From positions 1,302,001 to 1,366,000 of the forward strand of contig NZ_CP083663.1 of the NCBI RefSeq assembly GCF_020097815.1: a DNA stretch of 64,000 bases, read 5' to 3'. The notes beneath the pieces were generated by a model that made no database searches, had not been told where the DNA came from, and saw only the letters and a program-made list of their open reading frames with translations. Both the position numbers and the translations under genes were made by a program. The stretch is from Haloprofundus salinisoli (lineage in GTDB: Archaea > Halobacteriota > Halobacteria > Halobacteriales > Haloferacaceae). Positions within the stretch are counted from its first letter, which is position 1, and each line of letters starts with the position of its first letter. Below are positions 1-8,035 of this stretch, in pieces.

Positions 1-1
1 C

Positions 2-214
2 GTCGACCACGAGGGCAACGACGTCGGCACTATCGAACTCGTTGGCGACAACGACGAGTACGCGGACGTCGAGCGCGGGAGCAGCATCACCGAGGGACTG
101 ATGCAGATGCTCGGGTGGGAGTCCGACGACGACAGCAGACTCCACCGCGAGCACGTCATGGAGATGAACGACGAGGAGGTGCGCCTGAAAGAACCGCAGG
201 AACGGCACGGGTGA
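2..214 (+). CDS. C-terminal part of an unidentified acidic protein
   Basis: Only the last 70 codons lie in the window; the frame enters at base 2 and stops with TGA at 212-214. The visible part is very acidic and includes VDHEGNDVGTIELVG near its start and HVMEMNDEEVRLKEP near its end. The G-x-x-V-G-T-I style short strands remind me of PRC-barrel-like or small stress-type beta domains, but that is an impression, not an identification. The codon use is typical of the neighbours. The product cannot be named without the missing upstream part. Confidence 0.6.
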   Translation, partial: VDHEGNDVGTIELVGDNDEYADVERGSSITEGLMQMLGWESDDDSRLHREHVMEMNDEEVRLKEPQERHG

Positions 215-239
215 GAGGCAAGCGGCCACGACGCCGCGC

Positions 240-794
240 TCAGAGCGAGAATCGACTCACCGTCGAGTACTCCGGACCGTCAGGGCCGAGCACGCTCTCC
301 TTCAGTCGAATCTGCTCGACGCGGAACGTGCCGACCGTCGGGTCCGTCTCGCGGACGACGCGGCGGACGACGTCTTTCCCGCGGGCGTCGTCCATCCGCG
401 CGAGGGTGGCGTGCGGCGTGAACTCGTGGGACTCCGGTTCGAAGCCGATGGCGGTCGTCGCTCGCTCGATGGCCTCGGCGAGGCGCGTCGTCTCCTCGCC
501 GCCCGCTTCGAGACCGAGCCAGACGACGCTGATGTAGTCGAGCGACGGGAAGACGCCCAACCCGCCGACCGTCGCCTCGAACGGGTCGACGCCCGCGGCG
601 TCGACGGCCGATTCGAGCGCTTCCTCTACCTCCTCAAGCCGGTTCTCGTCGGTTTCGCCGAGAAATTTCAACGTGAGATGCGCCTGCGTCGGGTCGACGA
701 AGCGCAACCCCTCGGCGTCGCGGAGGTCGGCTTGGACGGTGGCGACGGCGTCGGCGAACGAACGAGGTAGGTCGATGCTGACGAACAGTCGCAT
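240..794 (-). CDS. thpR: RNA 2',3'-cyclic phosphodiesterase (2'-5' RNA ligase family)
   Basis: 184 aa, the usual length for this 2H phosphoesterase family. The two catalytic H-x-T motifs are visible: HLTL around residue 40 in the first half and HATLAR around residue 130 in the second. The start MRLFVSIDLP is the standard N-terminus. Family members hydrolyse 2',3'-cyclic phosphates on RNA ends and can ligate tRNA halves in vitro; the cellular role in archaea is inferred. A CTTAAC element about 20-25 bp upstream of the ATG could be the TATA box. The gene is separate from its neighbours, and the 215 bp after its start towards the RadA paralogue show no other gene. Confidence 0.93.
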   Translation of the reverse strand: MRLFVSIDLPRSFADAVATVQADLRDAEGLRFVDPTQAHLTLKFLGETDENRLEEVEEALESAVDAAGVDPFEATVGGLGVFPSLDYISVVWLGLEAGGEETTRLAEAIERATTAIGFEPESHEFTPHATLARMDDARGKDVVRRVVRETDPTVGTFRVEQIRLKESVLGPDGPEYSTVSRFSL

Positions 795-1009
795 GTGCGA
801 ACGTGCGACGAGGAGCGCGTTAAGCGTCGGGGGCCGAGCGCGGACGACGGGCGTCGTTTCGGACGAACGTTTATCCGCGGTGACGGGACCACCACCGACC
901 GTGAGCTAGGCGCGGCCGCGGGGCGGTCGAGGCGAGAGCGCGGTGCGCCCCCCGCGGACGGCACGATATCGACGCACCGTCTGTTCGCTACGAGTCGTTG
1001 CCGGTCGGC

Positions 1010-2041
1010 TCACTCGGCGCACAGTCCCGACCCCTCGACACGCATGACCGCTTCGCCGTCCGGGAGATTCGGCGCGTCGACCAGTTTGACGACCCGCTTC
1101 GAACCTCTGGCGTTCCGCAGGTAGAGGCGAACCGAGGAGGCGTGGCCGAGGATGTTCCCGCCGATGGGCCGAGTCGGGTCGCCGAAGAACGCGTCGGGGT
1201 TGCTCTGGACTTGGTTCGTGACGACGACCGCTACGTTGTAGAGGTGCGCGATACGGAGCAGGTCGTGGATGTGGCGGTTGAGCTTCTGCTGTCGCGCTGC
1301 GAGCGCCCCGCGCCCGAGATATTCGGCACGGAAGTGTGCCGTCAGCGAGTCCACACAGAGCAGTCGAACCGGCCACTCGGTGTCTTCGGCCTCCGAGACG
1401 AGCTCCCGGGCGTTCTCGGCCAGCAACATCTGGTGGTCGGAGTTGTACGCCTCCGCGACGTGGATTCGGTCGAGGAAGTCGCCGACGAGCGCGTCCATCG
1501 CCCAGTCGTCCGTCGGCGACCCGCCGATGCCGCGGCGGTCGAGTTCGGCCGAAAGCGTCCGGTCGTCGAGCCCGCGGACCATCTCGTCGATGCGTTCGGG
1601 CCTGAACGTGTTCTCGGTGTCGACGAACAGGGCCCTGCCTTCGAGGCCACCGTGGTCGCGCGCCAGTTGTACGTTGACGGTGAGTTGGTGAGTGACCTGC
1701 GATTTGCCGACGCCGTAACCGCCGTACGCCTCGGTGATGGACTGCGTTTCGACGCCGCCGCCGAGGAGGTCGTCGACCTCGGGCACTCCCCACCGGAGTT
1801 TGCCGACCTGCTTTCGGTGTCGGAGCATCTCGACGCCGGTCTCGAATCGACCGACGTCTGCGAACTCGCGTGCGCCGTGGACGATGTCGCCGGCGGCGGT
1901 CTCGCCGATGTCGGCCGCTCCAGCGATTTCGGCGGGGCTCGCAACCGCCAGCGTTCGGTAGGAGTCGTAGCCGGCCGCGTTCAGTTTCTCGGCCGTCGCC
2001 GGGCCGACGCCCGGGAGCCGTTCGAGGTTCGTCGCTGCCAT
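1010..2041 (-). CDS. RadA paralogue (RecA/Rad51-family recombinase)
   Basis: With the ATG at 2041 the protein is 343 aa, the same length as the canonical RadA at 8732-9763. The first 120 residues align without a gap and are about 60% identical by my hand count. It has an N-terminal helix-hairpin-helix domain ([11 protein letters not shown]), the F66-E-T-G polymerisation motif, Walker A GGYGVGKS at 107-114, Walker [13 protein letters not shown] and loop 2 residues [14 protein letters not shown]. All ATPase signatures look intact. It is not RadB, which lacks the helix-hairpin-helix domain and is much shorter. Longer starts upstream run through the promoter and are unlikely. It is divergent from uvsE and shares a promoter element with radA and uvsE, so a damage-linked recombination role is inferred. 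Confidence 0.92.
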   Translation of the reverse strand: MAATNLERLPGVGPATAEKLNAAGYDSYRTLAVASPAEIAGAADIGETAAGDIVHGAREFADVGRFETGVEMLRHRKQVGKLRWGVPEVDDLLGGGVETQSITEAYGGYGVGKSQVTHQLTVNVQLARDHGGLEGRALFVDTENTFRPERIDEMVRGLDDRTLSAELDRRGIGGSPTDDWAMDALVGDFLDRIHVAEAYNSDHQMLLAENARELVSEAEDTEWPVRLLCVDSLTAHFRAEYLGRGALAARQQKLNRHIHDLLRIAHLYNVAVVVTNQVQSNPDAFFGDPTRPIGGNILGHASSVRLYLRNARGSKRVVKLVDAPNLPDGEAVMRVEGSGLCAE

Positions 2042-2053
2042 GTAACCGGTTAC
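2042..2053. promoter_or_regulatory. 12-bp perfect palindrome next to the RadA-paralogue start codon
   Basis: GTAACCGGTTAC is a perfect palindrome touching the start codon and lying just downstream of the TATA position. This is a good place for a repressor site. It could also arise by chance, and radA itself lacks it. Confidence 0.35.
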
Positions 2054-2055
2054 CA

Positions 2056-2099
2056 CCCACCGGGGATAAATCGTCGGTAACTGGGGGGTGAAAGTGAAC
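2056..2099 (-). promoter_or_regulatory. Promoter of the RadA paralogue with TTCACTTTC element
   Basis: Read on the minus strand, GTTCACTTTCAC (2099-2088) is followed by a TTTAT box (2070-2066) and CCGGTGGG (2063-2056). The radA promoter has the same three blocks at 9824-9814, 9796-9792 and 9789-9782, each displaced by exactly 7726 bp. The spacing of the element to the TATA box is therefore identical in the two genes. I read it as an activator or repressor site just upstream of BRE/TATA. Confidence 0.75.
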
Positions 2100-2155
2100 G
2101 AGCCGGTCGAGAGACGCACGTTACCGCGCCTAAATCGCCCGAAATCGGCGTCGAG

Positions 2156-2189
2156 GTTCACTTTCGATTCGGGGCGACAGTGAACTTAC
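2156..2189 (+). promoter_or_regulatory. Putative uvsE promoter with the same element
   Basis: GTTCACTTTC (2156-2165) is identical to the element of the divergent RadA-paralogue promoter. A CTTAC sequence (2185-2189) sits where the TATA box lies in radA relative to the element. GTTCACT (2156-2162) and AGTGAAC (2179-2185) also form an inverted repeat. The TATA match is weak, so the promoter call rests mainly on the element and its spacing. Confidence 0.55.
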
Positions 2190-2242
2190 CCGCGCGCGGC
2201 CCTACTGGAGAGTGTAGCGGTTCTTCGACCGCACCCACCACG

Positions 2243-3220
2243 ATGACCAGATACGGTTACGCCGCGATGAACACGACCCTCCGCGAGGAGGGCGTCAGAG
2301 CGAACCGCGGGATGCGACAGGCGACGTTCGAGGAGCGCGGCCTCCCGTACGCCGGGGAGCTGGCCGAGCGAAACTGCCGCGACCTGCGGCGAATCGTCGA
2401 GTGGAATCTCGACCACGACATCCGGTTCTACCGAATCACCTCGGACCTCCTGCCGTGGTACAGCCAGTACGACCTCGGCGACCTCCCGAACGCGGCCGCC
2501 GTCCGCGAGGAACTCGAGGCCGTCGGCGCGCTCGCCGCCGACCACGACGTCCGGTTGACTTTCCATCCGAGTCACTTCGTCAAACTGGCGAGTCCCGACG
2601 GCTCCGTCGTCGACAACGCGGTCGTCGACCTCGAAAACCACGGCGCGCTCATGGACGCCATGGGGCTATCGCGGACGCCGTACAACGCGATCAACGTCCA
2701 CATCGGCGCTCACTACGGCGACAAGGAGGCGACCGGCCGACGGTTCTGCGAGAACCTCGACCGTCTCTCGGAGTCGGTCCGGAGCCGGCTGACCGTCGAG
2801 AACGACGACACCGAGTCGCTGTGGAGCGTCTCCGAACTGGTCGACGTCGTCGCCGGACGGAGCCCGACAGCCCATCGGACGTCGTCCGATGACGTCGCCG
2901 ACGAGGCCGGCATTCCGGTGACGTACGACGAACTCCACCACCAGTTCACGCACCGCGGGCTGAGCCGGCGAGAAGCGGCGCGGTTGGCCGCCGACACGTG
3001 GGAGACGACGCCGATCATCCACTACAGCGAATCGCGACGACTCCACGCGGGCGACCCGACGGTCCGCCCGCAGAGCCACAGCGACTACGTCCGCGGTCCG
3101 ATTCGGACCTACGGTACCGGTGCCGACGTGATGATAGAGGCGAAGATGAAAGAGCGTGCGGTGCTTCGGTATCGGGAGCGACGTACCGCGGCGAGCGGAG
3201 ACGGCGATGTGTCGCGCTGA
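2243..3220 (+). CDS. uvsE: UV DNA damage endonuclease (UvsE/UvdE family)
   Basis: 325 aa from the ATG at 2243. The N-terminus TRYGYAAMNTTL matches the family pattern of a short first strand followed by a conserved asparagine. The rest fits an AP-endonuclease-2-like TIM barrel: FYRITSDLLPWYSQYD, FHPSHFVKLASP, INVHIGAHYGDKE, VENDD, YDELHHQF and a final IHYSESR. These carry the His/Glu/Asp metal ligands. The enzyme nicks 5' of cyclobutane dimers, 6-4 photoproducts and related lesions. An in-frame GTG at 2180 would add 21 unlikely residues. It is divergent from the RadA paralogue and shares its promoter element, consistent with a damage response. Confidence 0.93.
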   Translation: MTRYGYAAMNTTLREEGVRANRGMRQATFEERGLPYAGELAERNCRDLRRIVEWNLDHDIRFYRITSDLLPWYSQYDLGDLPNAAAVREELEAVGALAADHDVRLTFHPSHFVKLASPDGSVVDNAVVDLENHGALMDAMGLSRTPYNAINVHIGAHYGDKEATGRRFCENLDRLSESVRSRLTVENDDTESLWSVSELVDVVAGRSPTAHRTSSDDVADEAGIPVTYDELHHQFTHRGLSRREAARLAADTWETTPIIHYSESRRLHAGDPTVRPQSHSDYVRGPIRTYGTGADVMIEAKMKERAVLRYRERRTAASGDGDVSR

Positions 3221-3270
3221 GACGCCGGCGGGACGTAGCGCTTAACCAGCGCCGTCGCCAAAGCCGGGTT

Positions 3271-4011
3271 ATGACCGACGACGGCGACCGAGAGCATCGC
3301 TACTCCGAGGGCCAGGGGTTCGACGATGCCTACGACGACTTCACGCTCGACCCGCCGGAGTTGAAAGTCGACCCCTCGAAAGTCGACCCTGTCGACTCCC
3401 GCGTCCTCTCAGACATCCTCGACCGACGGAACGTCGACCGCGACGACGTCGATGTGACGAGTCTGATGGAAGTCGGCCTCTCCTACATGCAGATCAACCG
3501 CTTCGAGGAGGCGACCGAGACGTTCGCCCGCGCGGCGCAGTTCGCCGAGGAAGAGAGCCTCGAAGCTCAGGAGGCATGGGTGAACAAGGGCGTCGCCCAC
3601 GCGGAACTCGAGGAGTTCGACGAGGCCATCGGCGCGTACCGCGAGGCGCTCCGCATCGACGAGCGCTCCGAACACGCCGCCACCGCCGAGACGAACCTCG
3701 CGTACGCGCTCTGGGAGTTCGGCGAGGTCGAAGACGCGCTCGACCACGCAGAGCGCGCCGTCGAAATCGACCCGCGGTTCCCCCAGGCGTGGTACAACCG
3801 CGGCTTCTTCCTCTCGGAGCGCGGCCTCTACGAGGACGCCATCAACGCCTACGACAACGCGCTCCGTCTCGGCATGCGCAACGCCGACATCTTAGAGGAG
3901 AAGGCGATGGCGCTCGAAGAGATCGGCCAGTTGGAGGAAGCCGAAGAGGTGCAAGCGGAGGCCGACGAACTCCGCGAGCAGGTCGAACAGGAGATGGTCG
4001 AGGAGTTCTGA
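3271..4011 (+). CDS. TPR-repeat protein
   Basis: 246 aa. An acidic N-terminal segment of about 65 residues is followed by a run of tetratricopeptide repeats, for example AWVNKGVAHAELEEFDEAI, NLAYALWEFGEVEDALDHA and AWYNRGFFLSERGLYEDAI. It ends in a charged coiled-coil-like helix rich in Glu. No enzymatic motif is visible, so an adaptor or chaperone-like role is inferred. Its stop overlaps the start of the DUF424 gene by one base, so the two are probably co-transcribed and translationally coupled. The ATG at 3271 follows a short AT-poor leader, and longer starts overlap uvsE. Confidence 0.85.
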   Translation: MTDDGDREHRYSEGQGFDDAYDDFTLDPPELKVDPSKVDPVDSRVLSDILDRRNVDRDDVDVTSLMEVGLSYMQINRFEEATETFARAAQFAEEESLEAQEAWVNKGVAHAELEEFDEAIGAYREALRIDERSEHAATAETNLAYALWEFGEVEDALDHAERAVEIDPRFPQAWYNRGFFLSERGLYEDAINAYDNALRLGMRNADILEEKAMALEEIGQLEEAEEVQAEADELREQVEQEMVEEF

Positions 4012-4313
4012 TGCTGGTCCGCGAACGCCAGACGCCGGAAGGACTGCTCGTCTCCGTCTGCGACCCCGACTGCATCGGCGAGACGTACGAGAACGGGCGC
4101 GTGTCGCTGACCGTCACCGAGGAGTTCTACGGCGGCGACGACGCCGAAGAGACCGACGCCGAGGGCGTCGTCGACAGCCTCACCCGAGCGACGGTGGCGA
4201 ACATCGTCGGCGAGGAGGCCGTCGGCGTCGCCGTCGATGCCGGTATCATCGACGAAGAGACGGTGTTGGACGTCGGCGAGACGCGCCACGCGCAGCTGCT
4301 CTGGATGCGGTAA
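4011..4313 (+). CDS. DUF424 domain-containing protein
   Basis: 100 aa. The start MLVRERQTPEGLLVSVCDPDC, the central GETYENGRV and the ending DAGIIDEETVLDVGETRHAQ fit the small archaeal DUF424 family, whose function is unknown as far as I recall. It overlaps the TPR gene by one base (TGATG), which suggests coupled translation. No catalytic residues are evident. I am confident that it is a gene, moderately confident of the family name, and offer no function. Confidence 0.85.
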   Translation: MLVRERQTPEGLLVSVCDPDCIGETYENGRVSLTVTEEFYGGDDAEETDAEGVVDSLTRATVANIVGEEAVGVAVDAGIIDEETVLDVGETRHAQLLWMR

Positions 4314-4351
4314 CGCCGGTTCCGAGAAAAGTCGACTCTTCGCGCGCGCGA

Positions 4352-4753
4352 CTACGTCGGACTCGGCGTCCGAGCCTGCGAGAGGTACGCCGCGAAGTCC
4401 GTCGTGGTGATGATACCGATGAGGTCGTCGCCGTCGACGACCGGCAGGTGATGGAAGCCGTGTTCGATCATACTGTCGGCGACGTCTCTGATCGGCGTCT
4501 GCGCGGTCGTCGTGATGGGGTCGCGCGACATGTACGCCGACACCGGAGTCTCGTCTTTCGGTTGTCGCTCGGCGACGATCTGGACGAAGTCGGTGGAGGT
4601 GAGGATGCCTTCGAGATGGTTCTCCTCGTCGACGACGAGCACCGAGCCGATGTCGCTGTCCATCATCGTCTTGGCCGCCTCCTCGACGAGCGTGTCGGGC
4701 GTGACCGTGCACAGCGACGTTGACATCAGCCGAGCGGCGAAGATATCGTCCAT
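4352..4753 (-). CDS. Two-CBS-domain protein
   Basis: 133 aa made of two CBS motifs: LCTVTPDTLVEEAAKTMM with GSVLVVDEENHLEGILTS, then DPITTTAQTPIRDVADSM with HHLPVVDGDDLIGIITTTD. Such stand-alone pairs bind adenine nucleotides and usually act as sensors. TATA-like AT-rich DNA around 4770-4784 lies about 25 bp upstream of the ATG, suggesting a leaderless or nearly leaderless transcript. It is divergent from sufS with no sign of a shared operon. The target protein is unknown. Confidence 0.92.
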   Translation of the reverse strand: MDDIFAARLMSTSLCTVTPDTLVEEAAKTMMDSDIGSVLVVDEENHLEGILTSTDFVQIVAERQPKDETPVSAYMSRDPITTTAQTPIRDVADSMIEHGFHHLPVVDGDDLIGIITTTDFAAYLSQARTPSPT

Positions 4754-4917
4754 GAAGTATCATCGGTTGTATAAGTGATAAGAGTTGTCGTGGCGGAAGC
4801 ACCCGACGGCTCGCGTGCCGACGGGGCCGCCACGACGGTCCGGAACGTAACGACGAACGGTTACGCGTCCCCACCAGACCGAAGGGATGTTAGTGCTCGG
4901 TCCCCTGCAATCCGACA

Positions 4918-6195
4918 ATGAGTACGCAGGAGTCGTACCCCATCGACGTCGACGCGATCCGCGAGGACTTTCCCATCCTGAAGCGGAAGGTCGGCGGCGA
5001 CGTGACGATACCCGGTCCCGACGAGGGCGACGACACGCCGTTGGTCTACCTCGACAACGGCGCGACGAGTCAGAAGCCCGACCAGGTCGTCGACGCCATC
5101 GCCGACTACTACCGCACCTACAACTCGAACGTCCACCGCGGCATCCACCACCTCAGTCAGGAAGCGTCGGTGGCGTACGAGGAAGCACACGACCGCGTCG
5201 CGGAGTTCATCGGCGCGGAGGGTCGAGAAGAGGTCATCTTCACGAAGAGCACCACCGAGAGCGAGAACCTCGTCGCCTACGCGTGGGGGCTGAACGAACT
5301 CGGCCCCGACGACAGCGTCGTCCTCACGCAGATGGAGCACCACGCCTCGCTCGTCACGTGGCAGCAGATCGGCAAGAAGACGGGCGCTGACGTCCGATTC
5401 ATCCGCGTCGACGACGAGGGCCGACTCGACATGGACCACGCGCGCGAACTCGTCGACGACTCGACGAAGATGGTGAGCGTCGTCCACGTCTCGAACACGC
5501 TTGGAACGATTAACCCGGTCTCGGAGCTCGCCGACCTCGCGCACGACCACGGCGCGTACATCTTCGTCGACGGCGCGCAGTCGGTGCCGAACCGACCGGT
5601 CGACGTGCAGGCCATCGACGCCGACTTCTTCGCTTTCTCTGGGCACAAGATGTGCGGCCCGACCGGTATCGGCGTCCTCTACGGGAAGCAGGAGATTCTC
5701 GAAACGATGGAGCCGTATCTGTACGGCGGCGACATGATTCGGCGCGTCAGCTACGACGACGCCTCGTGGGAGGACCTCCCGTGGAAGTTCGAAGCCGGCA
5801 CGCCCGTCATCGCTCAGGGAATCGGCCTCCACGCCGCCATCAACTACCTCGACGACATCGGGATGGAGAACATCCAGGCCCACGAGGAGCAACTGGCCGA
5901 GTACGCCTACGACGAACTGACCGCGTTCGACGACGTGGAGATCTACGGCCCGCCGGGCGACGACCGCGGCGGCCTCGTCGCGTTCAACCTCGACGGCGTC
6001 CACGCCCACGACCTTTCCAGCATCGTCAACGACTACGGCGTCGCCATCCGCGCGGGCGACCACTGTACGCAACCGCTGCACCAGACGCTCGGCATCGCGG
6101 CCTCCACGCGCGCGTCGTTCTATCTGTACAACACGCGCGAGGAGATAGACGTCTTGGTCAACGCAGTGGACGAGGCGCGACAGCTGTTCGGCTGA
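4918..6195 (+). CDS. sufS: Cysteine desulfurase SufS
   Basis: 425 aa, a type II PLP-dependent desulfurase. The PLP lysine is K244 in FSGHKMCGPTGIGVLYG and the persulphide cysteine is C383 in RAGDHCTQPLHQ. GIHHLSQEAS near residue 80 is also typical. It removes sulphur from cysteine for Fe-S cluster assembly, passing it to SufU (8036-8458). An insertion near residue 30 (GDVTIPGPDEGDD) between the first helix and the YLDNGATSQKP motif is common in haloarchaeal homologues. The sufBCD genes are not in this window. Confidence 0.96.
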   Translation: MSTQESYPIDVDAIREDFPILKRKVGGDVTIPGPDEGDDTPLVYLDNGATSQKPDQVVDAIADYYRTYNSNVHRGIHHLSQEASVAYEEAHDRVAEFIGAEGREEVIFTKSTTESENLVAYAWGLNELGPDDSVVLTQMEHHASLVTWQQIGKKTGADVRFIRVDDEGRLDMDHARELVDDSTKMVSVVHVSNTLGTINPVSELADLAHDHGAYIFVDGAQSVPNRPVDVQAIDADFFAFSGHKMCGPTGIGVLYGKQEILETMEPYLYGGDMIRRVSYDDASWEDLPWKFEAGTPVIAQGIGLHAAINYLDDIGMENIQAHEEQLAEYAYDELTAFDDVEIYGPPGDDRGGLVAFNLDGVHAHDLSSIVNDYGVAIRAGDHCTQPLHQTLGIAASTRASFYLYNTREEIDVLVNAVDEARQLFG

Positions 6196-6202
6196 TTCTG
6201 GG

Positions 6203-6685
6203 TCACTGAATCGCAGTCTCTTCTACGACGACCGGGACGACCGCTTCGTAGGTTCGACTCAACCACTCGACGGTTGAGTGGACTTCTCTGGGTGCAACTT
6301 CGACTACCTCGTCGAGGGTGACGTTCGGTTCGAAGACGACTCTCCCCTCGCGGTCCAGCGACGACTGGAGCGCGAGTATGATGGTTCGTTCGTCGTCGAC
6401 GTACACGACGCCGCTACTCCCCAGGCCCTCTACGCCGTCTCCAAGCCGCTTTTTCGTCACGTCGAGTGCGCTCCACAGTGCTAGTTCGGCCGCCTTCCCG
6501 CCAGCTAACGTCTTGTACGACGTGGTACCGTATCTGGCGACACGGCCACCTCCACCTATCGCCGCCGGATACCGGAACTCGCCCGTCTCCTCGTCGTAGT
6601 CGAACCGTTCGGGGTGGTCCTCTTCGACGACGCGCGACACGGAGATGGACTCGCCGCGAGCGGGGACCGTACTTTCGAGGACCAT
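6203..6685 (-). CDS. Uncharacterised protein
   Basis: 160 aa, unrecognised. Codon use is less biased than in the flanking genes. It begins MVLESTVPARGESISV, has a glycine-rich stretch (AAIGGGGRVARYGTTSY) near residue 45, and a predicted alternating strand and helix C-terminal half with RTIILALQSSLDREGRVVF and HSTVEWLSRTYEAVVPVVV. No signal peptide, membrane segment or cysteine motif is seen. It lies antisense between sufS and thrC, ending 7 bp after the sufS stop, and interrupts the otherwise co-directed sufS-thrC-sufU block. Recent insertion is possible but unproven. Confidence 0.65.
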   Translation of the reverse strand: MVLESTVPARGESISVSRVVEEDHPERFDYDEETGEFRYPAAIGGGGRVARYGTTSYKTLAGGKAAELALWSALDVTKKRLGDGVEGLGSSGVVYVDDERTIILALQSSLDREGRVVFEPNVTLDEVVEVAPREVHSTVEWLSRTYEAVVPVVVEETAIQ

Positions 6686-6786
6686 ACGCTCGGTACAATC
6701 GTCTGGAGAATGAGCGTTCCGCCCTCGTCGATCAGCAGTTGGCTCGAACGCGTCGCTTATCCCGCCTCGCCCGACACCGATTACTC

Positions 6787-7968
6787 ATGACCGAGCGCAC
6801 CTGCTACGCCTGCGGCGCGACGGCCGACGCCCCCGCGACGCACTGTGACTGCGGCGAACCGCTGTGGCTCGACAGCGACCCCCTCGACTTCGACTGGAAC
6901 GCCGTCGTCGACGACCCGGGGATGTGGCGCTACGCCGAGTTGCTTCCGTTCGAGTCACCTGGCGGCGTCGCCGACGCGGCCGGAGGAACGCCGCTGCTTC
7001 GCCTTCCCCGACTCGACGAGTTCGCCGGCGTGCGTCTCCACCTGAAAGACGAGGGGTCGAACCCGACCGGGAGTTTCAAAGACAGAGGCAGCGCACTCGG
7101 CGTCGCGGCGGCGCTCGAATCAGGTGCCGATACCGTCGGCACCGTCTCGCACGGCAACATGGCGATGAGTACGGCCGCGAACGCCGCGAGCGCGGGTCTC
7201 GACTGCGTCGTGCTCGTCCCCGACGACATCCCCGAGTCGCGCATCGCGCTCATCTCGCAGTACGGACCGACGCTCCTTCGAGTGAGAGGGAACTACGCCG
7301 AGCTCTACGACCGGTCGCTCGAACTCGGCGCGGAACTCGGAATCCCGTTCTACAACTCCGACGTGCCGCTGCGCGTCGAGGGACAGAAGACGACGGCGCT
7401 CGAACTATGCGAGGCGTTCGCGCCCGAGGTTCCGGACGCGATTGTCCTCCCGGTCAGCAGCGGCGGCCACGCAAGCGGCGTCTGGAAAGCGCTTCGAGAA
7501 CTGGAGGCGGTAGGTGCCATCGACCGAGTGCCGCGGCTGTACTTCGCGCAAGCCGCCGCGTGCGCGCCCATCGCCGAGGCGTTCGCCGCGGGCGACGAGG
7601 GAGTCTCACCCGTGGAGGGCGGCGAAACCGTCGCGTACTCCATCGCCAACGCCGACCCGCCGAGCGGGACCCGGGCGCTCACGGCCGCAAGAGAAACCAG
7701 CGGCGGTGTCGTCGCCGTTTCGGACGACGAGATACGCGCGGCGCGGCGGGCGATAGCCGAATCCGGCGGTCTGAGCGTCGAATCCGCGTCGGCGACGTCG
7801 CTCGCGGCGATTCGGCGGCTCGCGGCCGACGGCGAACTCGACGCCGACGACGACGTGGTCGCGGTGGCCACGGGGAGAGGGATTTCGGAGTCGCCGCCCG
7901 CCTCGGAGAAGGCGAGCGTCGACCGGGTTGGTATCGACGAGCTCGGAGAGAGGCTGGCGGCGCGCTGA
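6787..7968 (+). CDS. thrC: Threonine synthase
   Basis: 393 aa. An N-terminal zinc-ribbon-like head (CYACGATADAPATHCDCG) precedes the fold-type II PLP core. K98 in NPTGSFKDRG is the PLP lysine, and GTVSHGNMAMSTAANAASAG and LPVSSGGHASG follow as phosphate-binding loops. It converts O-phosphohomoserine to threonine. The ATG at 6787 is chosen because the zinc-head starts immediately after it; longer starts cross the neighbouring antisense gene. Several fold-type II enzymes look alike, but the head plus the SFKDRG motif favours ThrC. Confidence 0.9.
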   Translation: MTERTCYACGATADAPATHCDCGEPLWLDSDPLDFDWNAVVDDPGMWRYAELLPFESPGGVADAAGGTPLLRLPRLDEFAGVRLHLKDEGSNPTGSFKDRGSALGVAAALESGADTVGTVSHGNMAMSTAANAASAGLDCVVLVPDDIPESRIALISQYGPTLLRVRGNYAELYDRSLELGAELGIPFYNSDVPLRVEGQKTTALELCEAFAPEVPDAIVLPVSSGGHASGVWKALRELEAVGAIDRVPRLYFAQAAACAPIAEAFAAGDEGVSPVEGGETVAYSIANADPPSGTRALTAARETSGGVVAVSDDEIRAARRAIAESGGLSVESASATSLAAIRRLAADGELDADDDVVAVATGRGISESPPASEKASVDRVGIDELGERLAAR

Positions 7969-8035
7969 GTTCCGGAGACGCCCTGCGAGCGCCCCGGAAC
8001 CCTTTTGCGTCACACTGGCCTACCCGGAGGCAACT

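Noticed and set aside
906-2060. Long minus-strand arginine-rich ORF over the RadA paralogue
   Set aside because: It lies in another frame of a confident gene and has the Arg/Pro/Gly composition of a GC-rich shadow frame. The same applies to many long ORFs in this window.
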